Of a stretch of DNA of 64,000 nt, positions 40,322 through 51,130 are shown in pieces. The notes beneath the pieces were generated by a model. The model saw only the letters and a program-made list of their open reading frames with translations, was not told where the DNA came from and searched no databases. The position numbers and the translations under genes were made by a program. The number at the start of each line of letters is the position of its first letter. Within the stretch, counting starts at the first letter, position 1. The stretch spans positions 76,504,289 to 76,568,288 of the forward strand of contig OZ022500.1 of NCBI GenBank assembly GCA_963989385.1, in the 5' to 3' direction. This DNA comes from Ctena decussata. Lineage: Eukaryota; Mollusca; Bivalvia; Lucinida; Lucinidae.

Positions 40322-41790
40322 CTGGTCGTGCGACGGTGCTGTGTAACTTTCAGTGCCCGGGTGTCCTACTTATTCGGATATTAGTAGGCCAAGGGCCTTC
40401 TATGCTTGCAGTAGGTGCGGAGTGGTACTGGAATTATTTGGATTCTTTTCTTTCAGCTACCATATCTATTTTCTTTCTCCCTCTCTCTAGGAGACGGCTA
40501 GATATCGACTGATATATTGTCTCAAAGAGCTGTTAAACCCAAAACAACCAACCAACAATTTAAGACGTGAATAATTACTCAGCGATTCACAGCTAGAGCT
40601 AATCTTGAAGAGATGGAAATGCATTTGCCACATTTTCTGTCTTGTTCATGTTTAATGGGAAAGTGTTTGTTAACTTTGGACGGTGCGTCCATACTGAAGC
40701 TTACACAGCTAAAATATTACATATAGACTTAAAATGTTTATTATATATATATACCTTCGTCAGTGTGGAGAAACTCGACTTCCTCTATATCTGCATTTCA
40801 TTTTTCAGTCTCCAACTAAATTAAATGTACAACTTCTTCTTTCTTTCCTTTTATACATTTTCAAAGCAGATTGGAAGAAAATCCACAGAAACAGTTCTAG
40901 GAAAGTACTGATTTTCCTTTTAATATATAATTTTTTTTCGGTTTTAGTTTTTGTGTGATAAATGTAGAAAACCCGTGTGAAATATTTCTGTATACGATTC
41001 GTATCGCGTGAAACGGTACCTCTCGGCATGGACTCAGATCAGGCTGCGTATCTGTCTTCACTTTTCGCATATATAATCTACGAACCCTGAGAAATCTAAA
41101 ACTTTAAATATAAAAAAAAAAAACTCTGATCAGCCTTAGCAAATGCGCTGATAGACTTTAGAATATAAGGTACGCAAATGGCATAATTTCTTTTTCACGC
41201 GACGCAAGTCATACACAAACACAGACAAACTGCATATGCTCTGACCATCCTGTGCATGCTATAAGTATAATGAAATCACGGAATATCAGACTGTCTAGGC
41301 GAAATGCTCATGCCCTAACTATACTGCACTTGTTCGCATGTTTGTTACAACGCATGCTGGTCTGAGCATTTGCAGAAAACTTGTTAGCATACCGTCGCCC
41401 TCGCAAATATGACTAGGAAATATATTTTGCAACATCTATGTGAAACTGGACGAGGGGTGATAACCAAATTCTGAAACAAGTACACAAGTACAGTAACGCC
41501 AACGTATAGAAAGTTTCCACAGACAGTCATTAAGAGTTCCTTCTATTTTCGACCAATCAGATTGCTCGTAACAAATTGCGCTGGCTGTGAAACCGTGTCT
41601 ACGGTCTATGGTAATGTCATTATGATTTTTTACGGATGGTCACAAGTCTGACACCACCACATGTCTTGTTCCAGTCTTGCTTTCGTCATATGCGATAAAG
41701 CACCTTTTATTTGCGGGATCGGTGAAACAGGATGGCTAGATATCCGTCAGCTATTCCAGAAGAGCCATAGACCTGCAAAACACTTTTTAG
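40322..41790. other. Non-coding, no gene seen
   Basis: 41035-41160 has 'actcagatcaggctgcgtat' and 'actctgatcagccttagc', weakly related to the MITE arms. Frames at 40276-40512 and 40805-41029 look like chance translations (GT repeat, AT-rich). Confidence 0.4.
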
Positions 41791-42450
41791 CTCATATGTG
41801 AGCATATAGTATAGCCAGCACTCCGGCGTCGGTCCTTTGTCCGTCAAAATTGTTAAATACGACTATCTCCTGAAGAATTTGGCCAGTCTTGATAAAACGT
41901 TTTATGTGTTGTGTTTTTGGGATAGCGGATTGTATATATGAAGTTGTGGGACAGATTGATTTAAAACTGCATTATCGTTGGAACAACAAGTCCAAAAGGC
42001 TTACAATGGAGAAAATGTTTTCCTGAGCATAGCAGCTTCAGTTTTGATCGGAACAGTTCACACTAGCAGGTATCTCGGCCAGGCATAAAGTCTCGGACGA
42101 GTTTGGATTTCGGTCAGGTCGGGTTATTTTCTTCAGAGTCAATCGCTCTTGTGCGACGAAAACCTTTTCCCTTAAGCTTATTATGGGAAAATATATTCTC
42201 GAAGTTTCGAAATTTTAAAGAACCGTTAACTAACGATGTCGATAGTTTTAAACAGCTGGCTCCATGCCTTTTCTCCTTGAAGCTACTTGCCCTTAAGCTC
42301 TTAAACAGCACGTTGCCCCGGTTATACCGACTTTATTTTTTCAACTCCTGCAACGCTTGATCTAGGAAGCTGATTGTTTTGTATAGTAGTAGTCGTTCAT
42401 GAGTTAAATATTTCGGTAAAGCTTAGGTACGTAACTCTGCAGGCATAAAT

Positions 42451-42686
42451 GAGCCGCGAAACGACAAAACCAACATTGTGGTTGTGCGACCAGTGTAGAC
42501 TCAGATTAGCCTGGGCATCTGCCCATTTTAATCAGACTCTTCGTTAAGTGCTCAAAGCGTAGCTAAGGATCTAAGCTACCTCCATGCGGACAGCGAAGAC
42601 TCTGATCAGACTGGGCGGATGCCCAGGCTGATCTGAATCTGCGCTGGGCGCATAACCACATTGTTGGTTTTGTCGTGTCGTGGCTC
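42451..42686. mobile_element. 236-bp MITE, copy 9
   Basis: 236 bp with AAAT / AAAT direct duplication. Non-palindromic AAAT on both sides shows it is a target duplication and not extra terminal repeat. Confidence 0.93.
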
Positions 42687-43628
42687 AAATTATGTTATAC
42701 CATTACAGTCAATAACAGTGCAGCTTCTAGGCTCAAGAATCACTTGCCGTAGGATTTTGAGTTTACATATACGGATAGTTCATAAAAAAATGAACGGACA
42801 TATATTTTTATTTTCCCTTCGTCGAACTTGTACTTCAAGAGCTACCTCCCCTTTATCGAAAATAGAATGAAATCTGGTTACATGTTTACAGGAAGCGATT
42901 AACTTTTAGGCAATTTCTGTAAAAGAACTGATGGGTTATGTCCCTTGTTTGAATTCGGCACTTTCCAAACTTTGAGCCGCTTGACCTCGGAAGATGATTT
43001 TTTTGTATACTTGTAGTTCTTGATGTGTAAACTATTTTGGAAACGGTTAAGTCACTTTGCGTCCATTAATTACAGTTATTTCCCTTATAACAATGATTAT
43101 GCAGCTACTAGGCTCAAAAGCACTAGGCATAGGCATTGGAAATTTCATTTGAGAAATGGATAGTTCTTGAGAACTTACTAGTGCTTTACTTATGGCAGAC
43201 ATTCTACAGTTTAACCCTATTGTGGAAAGTATATAAGGACCTCTGACAGTATCAATGCATATTTGCCCATTTTTCGACAAATTACTGCACCTTCCTCGGG
43301 CAGCAAAAGTTGAAATATTTGGCATTAATATGTAACCGTGTGTACTATAAAGACATTTTAACAGTGATTTTGAAAAATTATCATGCCTCTAGACTAACAT
43401 AGACCAATTTTATCAAGAGGGGTATGTGCATTTTTCAGTCGCTGAAAATAAGTCCAGTTATTTGGTTTTCTAAGATAAGGAATCTTAATTGATAATTAGC
43501 TAAAACTGACGTACACACTACTGTTACTGATATTATGCAATATTTTTCAGTACTAAGGACTTTAGCCTATTTTTAGATATATAAAGGGTGTAAGTACCCC
43601 ACCCACTTTTTCAGTTTTTCAGCTGTAG

Positions 43629-43744
43629 ACTATCTCCCCCCCCCCCGTGCCTCAGCAAGCCACTCACATATAATGTGTATTATGATAGTACACACATACA
43701 TGCAAAGTGTTTAGCTGAGGCACGGGGGTGGGGGGGGAGTATCT
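43629..43744. mobile_element. Fold-back with poly-C/poly-G stem, copy 1
   Basis: 'gactatctccccccccccc' then 'gtgcctcagcaagc' pairs with 'gctgaggcacgggggtgggg' and 'ggggagtatctt'. The loop includes 'acacacatacatgcaaag'. Sister at 58979-59104. Confidence 0.75.
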
Positions 43745-44135
43745 TTAAAAAACTTTTCCTGTTTCCATTACGTTTAATTACAAAATTTGGCTTTTTCCGC
43801 CAAAAATTGAAGTCTATGTGCAAAATAATCAGAAATGAAATTCATGGCCAGTTAGGGGAAGTTGAGAGCAACAAATTTCAAGAGAAATTCTTGGGTATAT
43901 CAAAAATTTAATTTTGACTATTTTTATAGGCAAATTAACATTACAACCGTCAGAGGTCCTTTCATCCAGACAGTTTCCTGCTGAGATTTGTTCCACGTTG
44001 CTGAGATTTTAAAATTAAAATATGCACTTCTCTAAAGACCCTGTTTAAAATTTGTAACAAATGAGCGAAGTGATAAAATGTGTCTGTTGGCAGTAATGTC
44101 TCAGGTGAGCTATACGACCGTTGGTCTTCTTGTTT

Positions 44136-44662
44136 CAAATTATTACTGAACGACCCTCACTGAGAAGTACAAAAAAAACCCTTGGTTATAGTCATCGAAA
44201 GTTATTGTTATAACGCCACCACTTGACCTAATTTGAGGACTACATAATGTTTATGATTTACTCATATCCATGGCGTAAACTTGTGCCCTATGCAAAGAGT
44301 AAAGACCAACATCAAACAGCTCCCCATATATTTTAAATATTATATTGCATGTCCAGAAAGGCCAGTTTATCTTCCAAAAGATCATTGCAGCTGTTGTTGT
44401 TCCAAGATTCATACCAAAGCAGAATTTTTCAGAGTTATTATATAGTTTATAGGGTTTAGATGGAGGGAAGCCTCTTCAGCAAAATAGATTTTATTTCCCT
44501 TGTAAATTTAATCCTTTTCACGGGAGGACTGATTGGGGTCGATCCAATTTACTGCTAAATAAAGAAATGCAGCTCCCTACTCTCTGTAGAGAGCCAGTTC
44601 TTTCTTAAAAACGTTGTTTCCAATCAAAAGCAAAGCAAATACTACTATTCAGAATAACCTCT
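44136..44662. other. Non-coding, nothing recognised
   Basis: No supported feature. Confidence 0.4.
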
Positions 44663-44768
44663 CAGCAGGCACATAACGTTGAAATGACGTCGTACTGACG
44701 TCGATGCGACGTAATGACGGTGCATCGACGTCAGAACGACGTCATTTTGACGTCATATGCCCGTTGGG
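44663..44768. mobile_element. CAGCAGGCAC-ended palindrome rich in TGACGTC, copy 1
   Basis: 'cagcaggcacataacgttga' mirrors '...acgtcatatgcccgttggg'. Inside, GACGTC/TGACGTCA words recur ('gacgtcgtactgacgtcgat', 'catcgacgtcagaacgacgt'). Confidence 0.75.
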
Positions 44769-44850
44769 CTCCGTTGGAGTTGTGTCCTAACACCTTAACA
44801 GCGTTATGAGGGTACTGTAGCAAACTGCTTATTCCCTGACCAGTACAGTT

Positions 44851-44955
44851 ACCCAGCGGGTACATGACGTCGAAACGACGTCGTCTAACGTCGATGAACA
44901 TGACGTCGCATCGACGTCAGTACGACATTATTTCGACGTCATGTGCCTGCTGGGT
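44851..44955. mobile_element. CAGCGGGTAC-ended palindrome rich in TGACGTC, copy 2
   Basis: 'acccagcgggtacatgacgt' / 'acgtcatgtgcctgctgggt', inner 'cgaaacgacgtcgtctaacg' / 'catcgacgtcagtacgacat'. 82 bp separate it from copy 1. Confidence 0.78.
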
Positions 44956-44959
44956 GAGA

Positions 44960-46775
44960 ATGATTACTGGTTAAAAAGAAATTATATGCCCCACTTTATA
45001 GCAAATTTATTGTTATACAGTGTAGTCGGTTTCCATATTACGGTAGTATCGTATACTTTTTGTGGTACTTGGGGAACATCGTTATGAGAATTGATAAAAC
45101 AACAACGTAATTTTGTGGTAAAAGGTCTATATAGCAGCCAGTTTCCAAGTCTTTAACCGTAAAATCTACGGGAGGAGACACACATGAAAATGGTAGTGTT
45201 GCCTCCCCTTAAAGTGTACCCATTCACCTTAAGATTGACTTGGCTTAACATTTGAACAGACTTACTTGAGCCTACTTGTTGGATATGCTTGAAGACAAGG
45301 TTTCCCCGGCGAAACTCACGTTATGAATTGTAACTTATTGTATCTCTTTGCATGCGTCTTGGTTCATTTTTTTCAATATGAGTCTCTTAAAGTGCGGATA
45401 TTATTAATCGTCAGGAGTTCCTGTCCGGATACTCGACAAACGGTATGCGAGCACTCGGATATGAAAGTTTAGAATATTATTAGAATACAAAGTGTGGGTA
45501 TGTTGTGTGTCTTTGAGGGCAGGGGGTTGCAGGGAATATTCTGTATATTTTTTAAGATTTGAAGCGTGTTATGAGGAAATATGCATTATACACATGTAGC
45601 AAAGTGCGCAAAACGGAGACTGATACATTTGAATAAACCTGCATGTCCATGCAGTTACCTCAGACTTTTTGCTGTTGGCATCAAAAATATGTGGATTTTA
45701 AGAAATATATGTTTATGGCAAAAGACAGACTATGCGGATACGCAGACTGGTATCGCTTTTTTTATTGTTCGCAATTTTCTCTAGACAAAAATTACAATAT
45801 TTCCCACATTTCCCTCATGAAATATTTCCCTACATGAAAAACTCCGGGTAAATTATTATCTATCGGGCCACTTTACCCAATATCGAATATCGGCCTACGT
45901 ACACGCACACAAAGGAACTAAAAATAAAAAAGTAAGAAATTGAAAACTCATAAAGCAATTTATCGATGAAAGAGATTACAATAATACAGTGCAAAACTAT
46001 TGCCAAGGTTAAGAAAACAGTAGTGTTATGTTACTCATTGCTACTAACATTGCATGTATCTGCGTCAATAAAGAATATGAAAAAGGCAATGATCACGAAC
46101 CAAAGCGTTCGTTAAGAACAAACTACCCAAAAACACCTAATGGAAAAGGTAAAAAAAATAAACGAACAAGACAAAAAATTTAAAAAAGAAACATGTATGG
46201 CAGCTCAATTTGCTTTTTCAAACTTCAGCGCATATGCCTTTGTACAGACTTGGTTTAGACGTACACACATGCAGTTTGAATATGCATACATGTATACAAT
46301 TTTTCTGCCTACATGTAGCGAGACCTTTATTTTGTGACCAACTTAAATGAAATAATAATTTATATTCCTAAGATAGTGCGCCTTTACGTGAAGCAACGGG
46401 CAATTTTCGTGTTTTATTCTGCAACATTTCAGTGAGTCTAATTATCGACGTCTATGGCAATTACTGCCCATTTTTGTGACGTTTTGATGTAGGTTGGCAT
46501 TAGATCACATTAGACGAAGAACCATCTTTTTCATAATAAAATCGTCGGGAAAAGGGGGGCAAACGGCCAATATGCGTCACTTTTGAAAGGCCTATGCCTT
46601 TTACATGAATATCCGTATGGCTTAGGGAAATAAGTAATGTTAAGTTAAGTAGTGTGAGATTCGTTATCCGCAGAAATTTCGAATCAGCACATCTAACGTT
46701 GGTTTCTTTTGCACAATTTAACATTTTGTGCTGCTGTCTGTAAATCGGGGTTAGTGAATATTTTTCTACAATTCA
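44960..46775. other. Non-coding, no gene seen
   Basis: Frames at 45581-45837 and 46140-46337 have no recognisable domain. 45180-45240 ('cccttaaagtgtacccattc') resembles short pieces at 1362 and 53030 ('ctgaaagtgtaYgcatacac'), perhaps an undefined dispersed repeat. Confidence 0.4.
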
Positions 46776-46779
46776 TCTA

Positions 46780-47060
46780 TGAAAAACTTATTGGGGGAAA
46801 AACACACGGCCTTGGCCAAACTACATGTCTATCGCCCAACAGTTTGCCCACCGGGAAAATGAAAGTACCAACACAATTGAGTTAGTATCATTAACTTAAA
46901 TCATTATTGCTCATTGCCCATCAAGGCCATGCACATTACTATTGAAAATAAACAGTTGTAATTATTTTACCATTTTTCCCATGGTCAACATTTTTTCGGC
47001 CGCGGCCACTTTTCCGGCTATGGCCCATGAAAAAGTCCCATGGTCAATTTTGTCCAATGA
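46780..47060 (+). repeat. Left arm of a distant inverted repeat
   Basis: 'cacacggccttggccaaact', 'attgcccatcaaggccatgc' and 'accatttttcccatggtcaa' are the inverse of 49055-49370. The right end also has alternating ATGGCC/GGCCAT words (46995-47090). Confidence 0.6.
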
Positions 47061-47671
47061 CCATAAAATCCCAAAAATATTGGCCATGACCCAAATACGC
47101 CCTTCTGTAATACAAAGGCTGTCGAAAAAAGAAGATAAAAAGACATTATGGATTTGCAACATCTGACACTAGTACTTTTTTTGTAATCCATGTCCAAAAT
47201 CAGAGTAACGAATTAACAACGGGCATGCAATTTCTAAAAATATTATTTATCAGTCAAAACATATGTTTAATATACATTTTTATGTCCAACTAGAAAATTG
47301 TGTCTGTGAGACACGAATGATTCCCTCGTGCAACGGTCGTCGATGGGTTGTGTATTTGTTTGTCCAATTCTCATAAGAATGTTCCCGAGGAGGCTCAGAG
47401 GAACGAAATCTGGTTGCACACTCCTGGCACCGAGTCTGTCTGTCCGACACCTCTCCAATTCGAAGAATAGAGTATTGAGTATTATATCACTTAACCATCT
47501 ATTAATGGTCACTGAATTCTACATGAAACAGGTGTCCTGTTGGTTTGATTCTCAAACAAAGGCTGCTTTTTGAACAAAATTAATTAACCTCTATTAATGT
47601 TCTATGCACATCGTCCATTCATTTGTAAAGAGTCACAGATCAATCTAGACAAAACTGTAGAAGTTGATCAT
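47061..47671. other. Non-coding between inverted arms
   Basis: 47385-47440 ('gaggaggctcagaggaacga', 'ggttgcacactcctggcac') is an inverted match to 6345-6405. No gene recognised. Confidence 0.45.
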
Positions 47672-48548
47672 ATAGAGGATCTTACATGAGTGCTCATGTA
47701 TTATTGAATTTATTAAACGAGTTGGGGAAAAAGATAAGATGCGAGGCTCTGCCGAGCATCTTATCGTTTTCACCAACGAGTTTAATAAATTCAATAATAC
47801 AGGAGCACGAATGCAAGATTTCATTTATTATATGTCACTAAAATCGCATTTTATTAGCAAATTTTGCGCTAAAACGTCACGATTTCCCCACTAGAAAAAG
47901 CGACGTTTTTATGGACGTCAACGCATAACGCTACGACGTAATTCGCATATTTAATCCACTAGTGGATTATCGATTTTAATGCATGGCTTTCTTTTATACT
48001 TTTCAATGAATTATAGAGATTTCTCGGTGAAATCGAAACTGATAATCTCACTGTTTCAAACAGTGAAATTAACACTTCGATTTCACTGTTTCAGAAATTG
48101 GATTTTTGTGCAATGGCCGCAAGTTTTTTGTTGATTATTTGGCATTCTTTCTTGGTAATTCTTTTTTAGATCTGTTCATCAAAATGATATTTGAAGCTAT
48201 TTTTCAGTTGCAAACTTTGTTTCCAACCAATATCATACCCAATAAACACACTGGAAGCATCAAAATTGACGCAAAACGGCTAGAAAAAAAGTTGTGTTTC
48301 TGTCGTGATGCCTGACGCTCTTAAATAAACAGAATTACAGCGATTTTCAAGCATATAAGAAATAGAAAATTTGACTTTTTCAGTGTAAGATGAATTTTTA
48401 TTTCACTCATGAACACCACTTCGCCACTCGTGAAAATACTGCTTATGGTGTTCATTCGGTGAAATAAAAATCGATCTTACACTGAAAACGTCAAATATCC
48501 TCTATTTATTACACTCTCAGATGCGACGTCATGTGATAAATAATGTTT
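47672..48548 (-). mobile_element. Element T, copy 2 (inverted, with ~517-bp insertion)
   Basis: Mirror of 30131-30485: 'tagaggatcttacatgagtg', the hairpin around 47700-47803, 'aacgtcacgatttcccc', 'taatccactagtggattatc', 'atgcatggctt'; the remaining end ('tacactctcagatgcgacgt') follows at 48510. The uninterrupted copy reads straight from 'gccatgcatt' to 'gaatgtaataaa'. Confidence 0.78.
47990..48507. mobile_element. Insertion inside element T copy 2, with terminal hairpin
   Basis: About 517 bp absent from T copy 1. 48361-48507 is a strong fold-back: 'gaaaatttgactttttcagt', 'gtaagatgaatttttatttc' mirrored by 'gaaataaaaatcgatcttac', 'actgaaaacgtcaaatatcc'. A second small palindrome 'cactgtttcaaacagtg' is at 48040-48056. 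The frame 48106-48315 has no known similarity. Confidence 0.6.
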
Positions 48549-49054
48549 ATGCTTGGGCGGACTAAGTATTAAAAGTCACAATTCAATCAAACTTATGTAT
48601 CCTAGTCAAAACATATTATGCGTTTTCTACCTGTAACTGTGCTCACAATGTCCTTACGCAGCCTCAGAAATAGGAATGTCGATTACCCGATTACCAAAAG
48701 CTCTGTAATGACAACAGAGCTATTTGATAATCCTTTTCTATACTGTCTGAAGTTCTGAAACTAGTTTGGCGAAGTTGCTCAAACTTACTAAGTCGAAAAG
48801 GCTGTAATTCCGTCAAAATGAAATATATCAAATGCTAAACTATATTGTATTTACTATGTTTTGCTCAGAATAATATATTGAAATTTGTGAAAGGAGTTAA
48901 CAAGACATACTTTGAACCCTAAACTGCCAAAACGCTGCCCCAAATGACCACGTTCAATAAGCCGAATTGTTTCAAAATAAACTTTATCTTAACCAAAGAC
49001 CCATAAGCATATCTTCTTTATGTTCACAACTAGTGTACAAACTATATAAAAATT
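48549..49054. other. Non-coding, nothing recognised
   Basis: No supported feature. Confidence 0.4.
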
Positions 49055-49370
49055 TTGCAATTTTTAAAGCAATGGGAAAATATTAAGGCCATGAGATTTT
49101 TTCATGTTGCCCATGGGAAAAATGATAAAATAATTACTAATGATTATTTTAATATATATATATAGATATCTATGGCCTTCATGGGCAATAAGCATTAATG
49201 AGTTAAGTCAAGGAAAATATTTTCAGGTCTGCTACTTTTATTTTTCAATGGGCAAGAGGTTGGGCTATGGCCATGAGGTTTGGCCATGGCCGCGTGCTTT
49301 TCCGATGAGAGACTTGATTTTCCCGCGGGTAATTCGATTTTACCCATGGGCAATCACTTTTCAAATGTGT
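49055..49370 (-). repeat. Right arm of the distant inverted repeat (pairs with 46780-47060)
   Basis: 'ttgcccatgggaaaaatgat', 'tatggccttcatgggcaata', 'gggcaagaggttgggctatg', 'tttggccatggccgcgtgct'. The 2-kb interval between the arms contains the element T copy. Confidence 0.6.
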
Positions 49371-49595
49371 TTTGGGATTTATCTTATATTTAGAAAACCA
49401 AAGGCATTTTTATTAAGCACTAAATAAGTTCTTCGAAAGGATATATGGTTTCAGTTCCTATATATCTTAGAAAGATGTCTTGAGCTTGACCAATGTGAAA
49501 GATAAGTACGGGTGCGTGTTACAAATATATACTTTCACCTGTACGAATGTTGTTGCTGGTCAGGGGATCTCATGTTACAAATAAACATTAAACTA

Positions 49596-49928
49596 TTATA
49601 TAATTTTTCGAGCAAACAGCTTTTTTTTTACAAAATTTGATGATATATGGTTGACAAAAAAAAGAAAAGAAAAGAAAACGGTAAAAGAATGTTGTGTCGT
49701 TGCTTTATGTCCACGGTAAAATGCTATGGTCATGTAAGGACGGTCAGTTAACATAACCACATTATTCCTGTGCAGACGTAGACGTCCTAATCGGGTTTCC
49801 AGTACTATAAGTGCAAATGTTTCGCCAGTAACTAGCAACTGCCCTTCTTGAATCAGCGGAAGGGGAAGAATCAATCTCCACGAGCAGTAGAAGAAATAGA
49901 TTTTATATAAATTCAATTTCTTATGCAT
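49596..49928 (-). other. Unassigned 110-codon open frame
   Basis: The central part (LPLPLIQEGQLLVTGETF, LETRLGRLRLHRNNVV, LTDRPYMTIAFYRGHK) looks more protein-like than the other short frames. The ends are Phe/Tyr/Lys-rich low complexity, with no signal peptide, cysteine pattern or splice site I can defend. It could be a fragment of a dispersed element or an exon. I would not call it a gene. Confidence 0.2.
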
Positions 49929-49969
49929 ATTTTGTTCTTAAGTGCACATTGGTCACATGTTATATTACG

Positions 49970-50215
49970 TAAGTAAACGGGAATTCCAACAACCAAGTTT
50001 TACTCCCTACTAATTAAGAGGCGAAAAATAAACATTTTAGGTTGATATTTTTTCATGCAAAGCCTAATATTGCTGAAAAATTTCGATTTGATTATGTATG
50101 GTATAAGAATTAAGGATGAGCCATTCGAAGTCTGCTATCTTCATCAATTTTGAGAAAATATTTAGAACGCCGTTTGTATTTGGGACGAAACAGACTTTAT
50201 TATATACCTATCAAT
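49970..50215 (-). repeat. Dispersed repeat Q, copy 3
   Basis: On the minus strand 'ctgtttcgtcccaaatacaa', 'acggcgttctaaatattttc', 'tcaaaattgatgaag', 'ctcttaattagtagggagta' match 12850-13085 almost throughout. Confidence 0.7.
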
Positions 50216-50420
50216 GATACGCCCTTTGAACTGCCAGTTTTCTGGCCATCTGATACAGAACGCCGTATCAAACTGACGTTTTCTGAATCCTAACCACTAT
50301 CCCTTAAAACGAGGCTATGTCTGAGTTCCAGCTTCGGGCGCGTCATAGTTTAACCTGCATCGTAGAAACGAGAACCAGCGGGACTAGTGACGTAACGTCA
50401 ACAAACACGTCAAAATGACG

Positions 50421-50510
50421 CGCCTCGATTGCTCAGTCGGCAGCGTTTGTCTTACGACTAGCTACATACCTCTGCCGTGAAGGTTCGAATCTGGGTCGAT
50501 GCATTAGCTC
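50421..50510 (+). repeat. tRNA-like SINE head
   Basis: 'gattgctcagtcggcagcgt' is A-box-like (50429-50442) and 'aaggttcgaatctgggtcg' is a good B-box (50482-50493), 40 bases apart as in tRNA genes. There is no acceptor-stem pairing and no tail definable, so it is a SINE head and not a tRNA. Confidence 0.5.
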
Positions 50511-50568
50511 TGGCAAGTATGAATGGTTGGCTGTTCCCTAAAGTTTATAATAAACAAAATATTATAAA

Positions 50569-50707
50569 AGTAACTTGGGCTGACGTACTGTATCACGTCT
50601 CGTAGATGAGCTCATACTATCGGATCACCCTCGACGCAAGCGTCTCGGGTATTCCGATGGTATGAGCTCATTAACTCGACATGATACAGTACGTCAGTTC
50701 AAGTTAC
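50569..50707. mobile_element. Fold-back element with AGTAACTTG ends
   Basis: 'gtaacttgggctgacgtact', 'gtatcacgtctcgtagatga', 'gctcatactatcgga' pair with 'tccgatggtatgagctcatt', 'aactcgacatgatacagtac', 'gtcagttcaagttac'. Loop 'tcaccctcgacgcaagcgtc'. Confidence 0.8.
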
Positions 50708-50724
50708 TGTTATGATAATGTCTA

Positions 50725-51130
50725 TATACCACATCCTGCTCTAAACACCAAATGGAAAGGGAAAAAAACGGCACACAAAACAAACAAAAAAGCAAAGAGG
50801 TAAGCTCTGTTTCAGCAGATTATCACGAGGCTACTCTACATAATTCAAATGCAATAAGTACAAAACTTTAAATGCTTATAGAAAGCCGTAAAACATTGAC
50901 AATAATGGTAACACCACAACAGAAGCACCGGGTCAGTTCATGACTACGCGATCAAAACGGCCTCGCCTTAGGTTCAATGACATAGAAAAGATATCTCTTT
51001 ACCAATTTTTATAATAGCTTTTATATAACCTCTAATAAAAGAGAAAACAAAGCAGGCAGCTAATCAAGTGACCGCAATGCCAATTAAAGCAAACAGAGTT
51101 TTACTGGAAAATTCAATAAAGTGAATAATG
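50725..51130 (+). repeat. Dispersed repeat W, copy 5 (partial)
   Basis: 'ccacatcctgctctaaacac', 'aaatggaaagggaaaaaaac', 'ggtaacaccacaacagaagc' parallel 11500-11970. The expected 'cttggaacggtcag' is replaced after 'accggg'. Confidence 0.5.

Larger units (their letters stand above)
41795..44135 (+). repeat. Composite repeat from AGCTCATATGTGAGCATATA to CTCAGGTGAGCTATACGACC
   Basis: Opens 'ttagctcatatgtgagcata...gtcggtcctttgtccgtcaa' and closes 'tctcaggtgagctatacgac...tggtcttcttgttt'. The same closing style ('ctcaagtgaacgattcaggg', 'cctcatggccctctttttt') ends the array at 61.4 kb. Inside are units related to 23.1-24.96 kb ('gcttgatctaggaagctgat' at 42356, 'gcttgacctcggaagatgat' at 42978; 'gcagcttctaggctcaagaa' at 42719, 'gcagctactaggctcaaaag' at 43099). 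I recall such bounded repeats as common in molluscs; not verified. Confidence 0.5.

Noticed and set aside
49596..49928. 110-codon frame as a host gene
   Set aside because: Only the centre looks protein-like; no domain, signal peptide, splice signal or paralogue in the window supports it.
50421..50510. Functional tRNA gene
   Set aside because: The acceptor and anticodon stems do not pair despite a good B-box.
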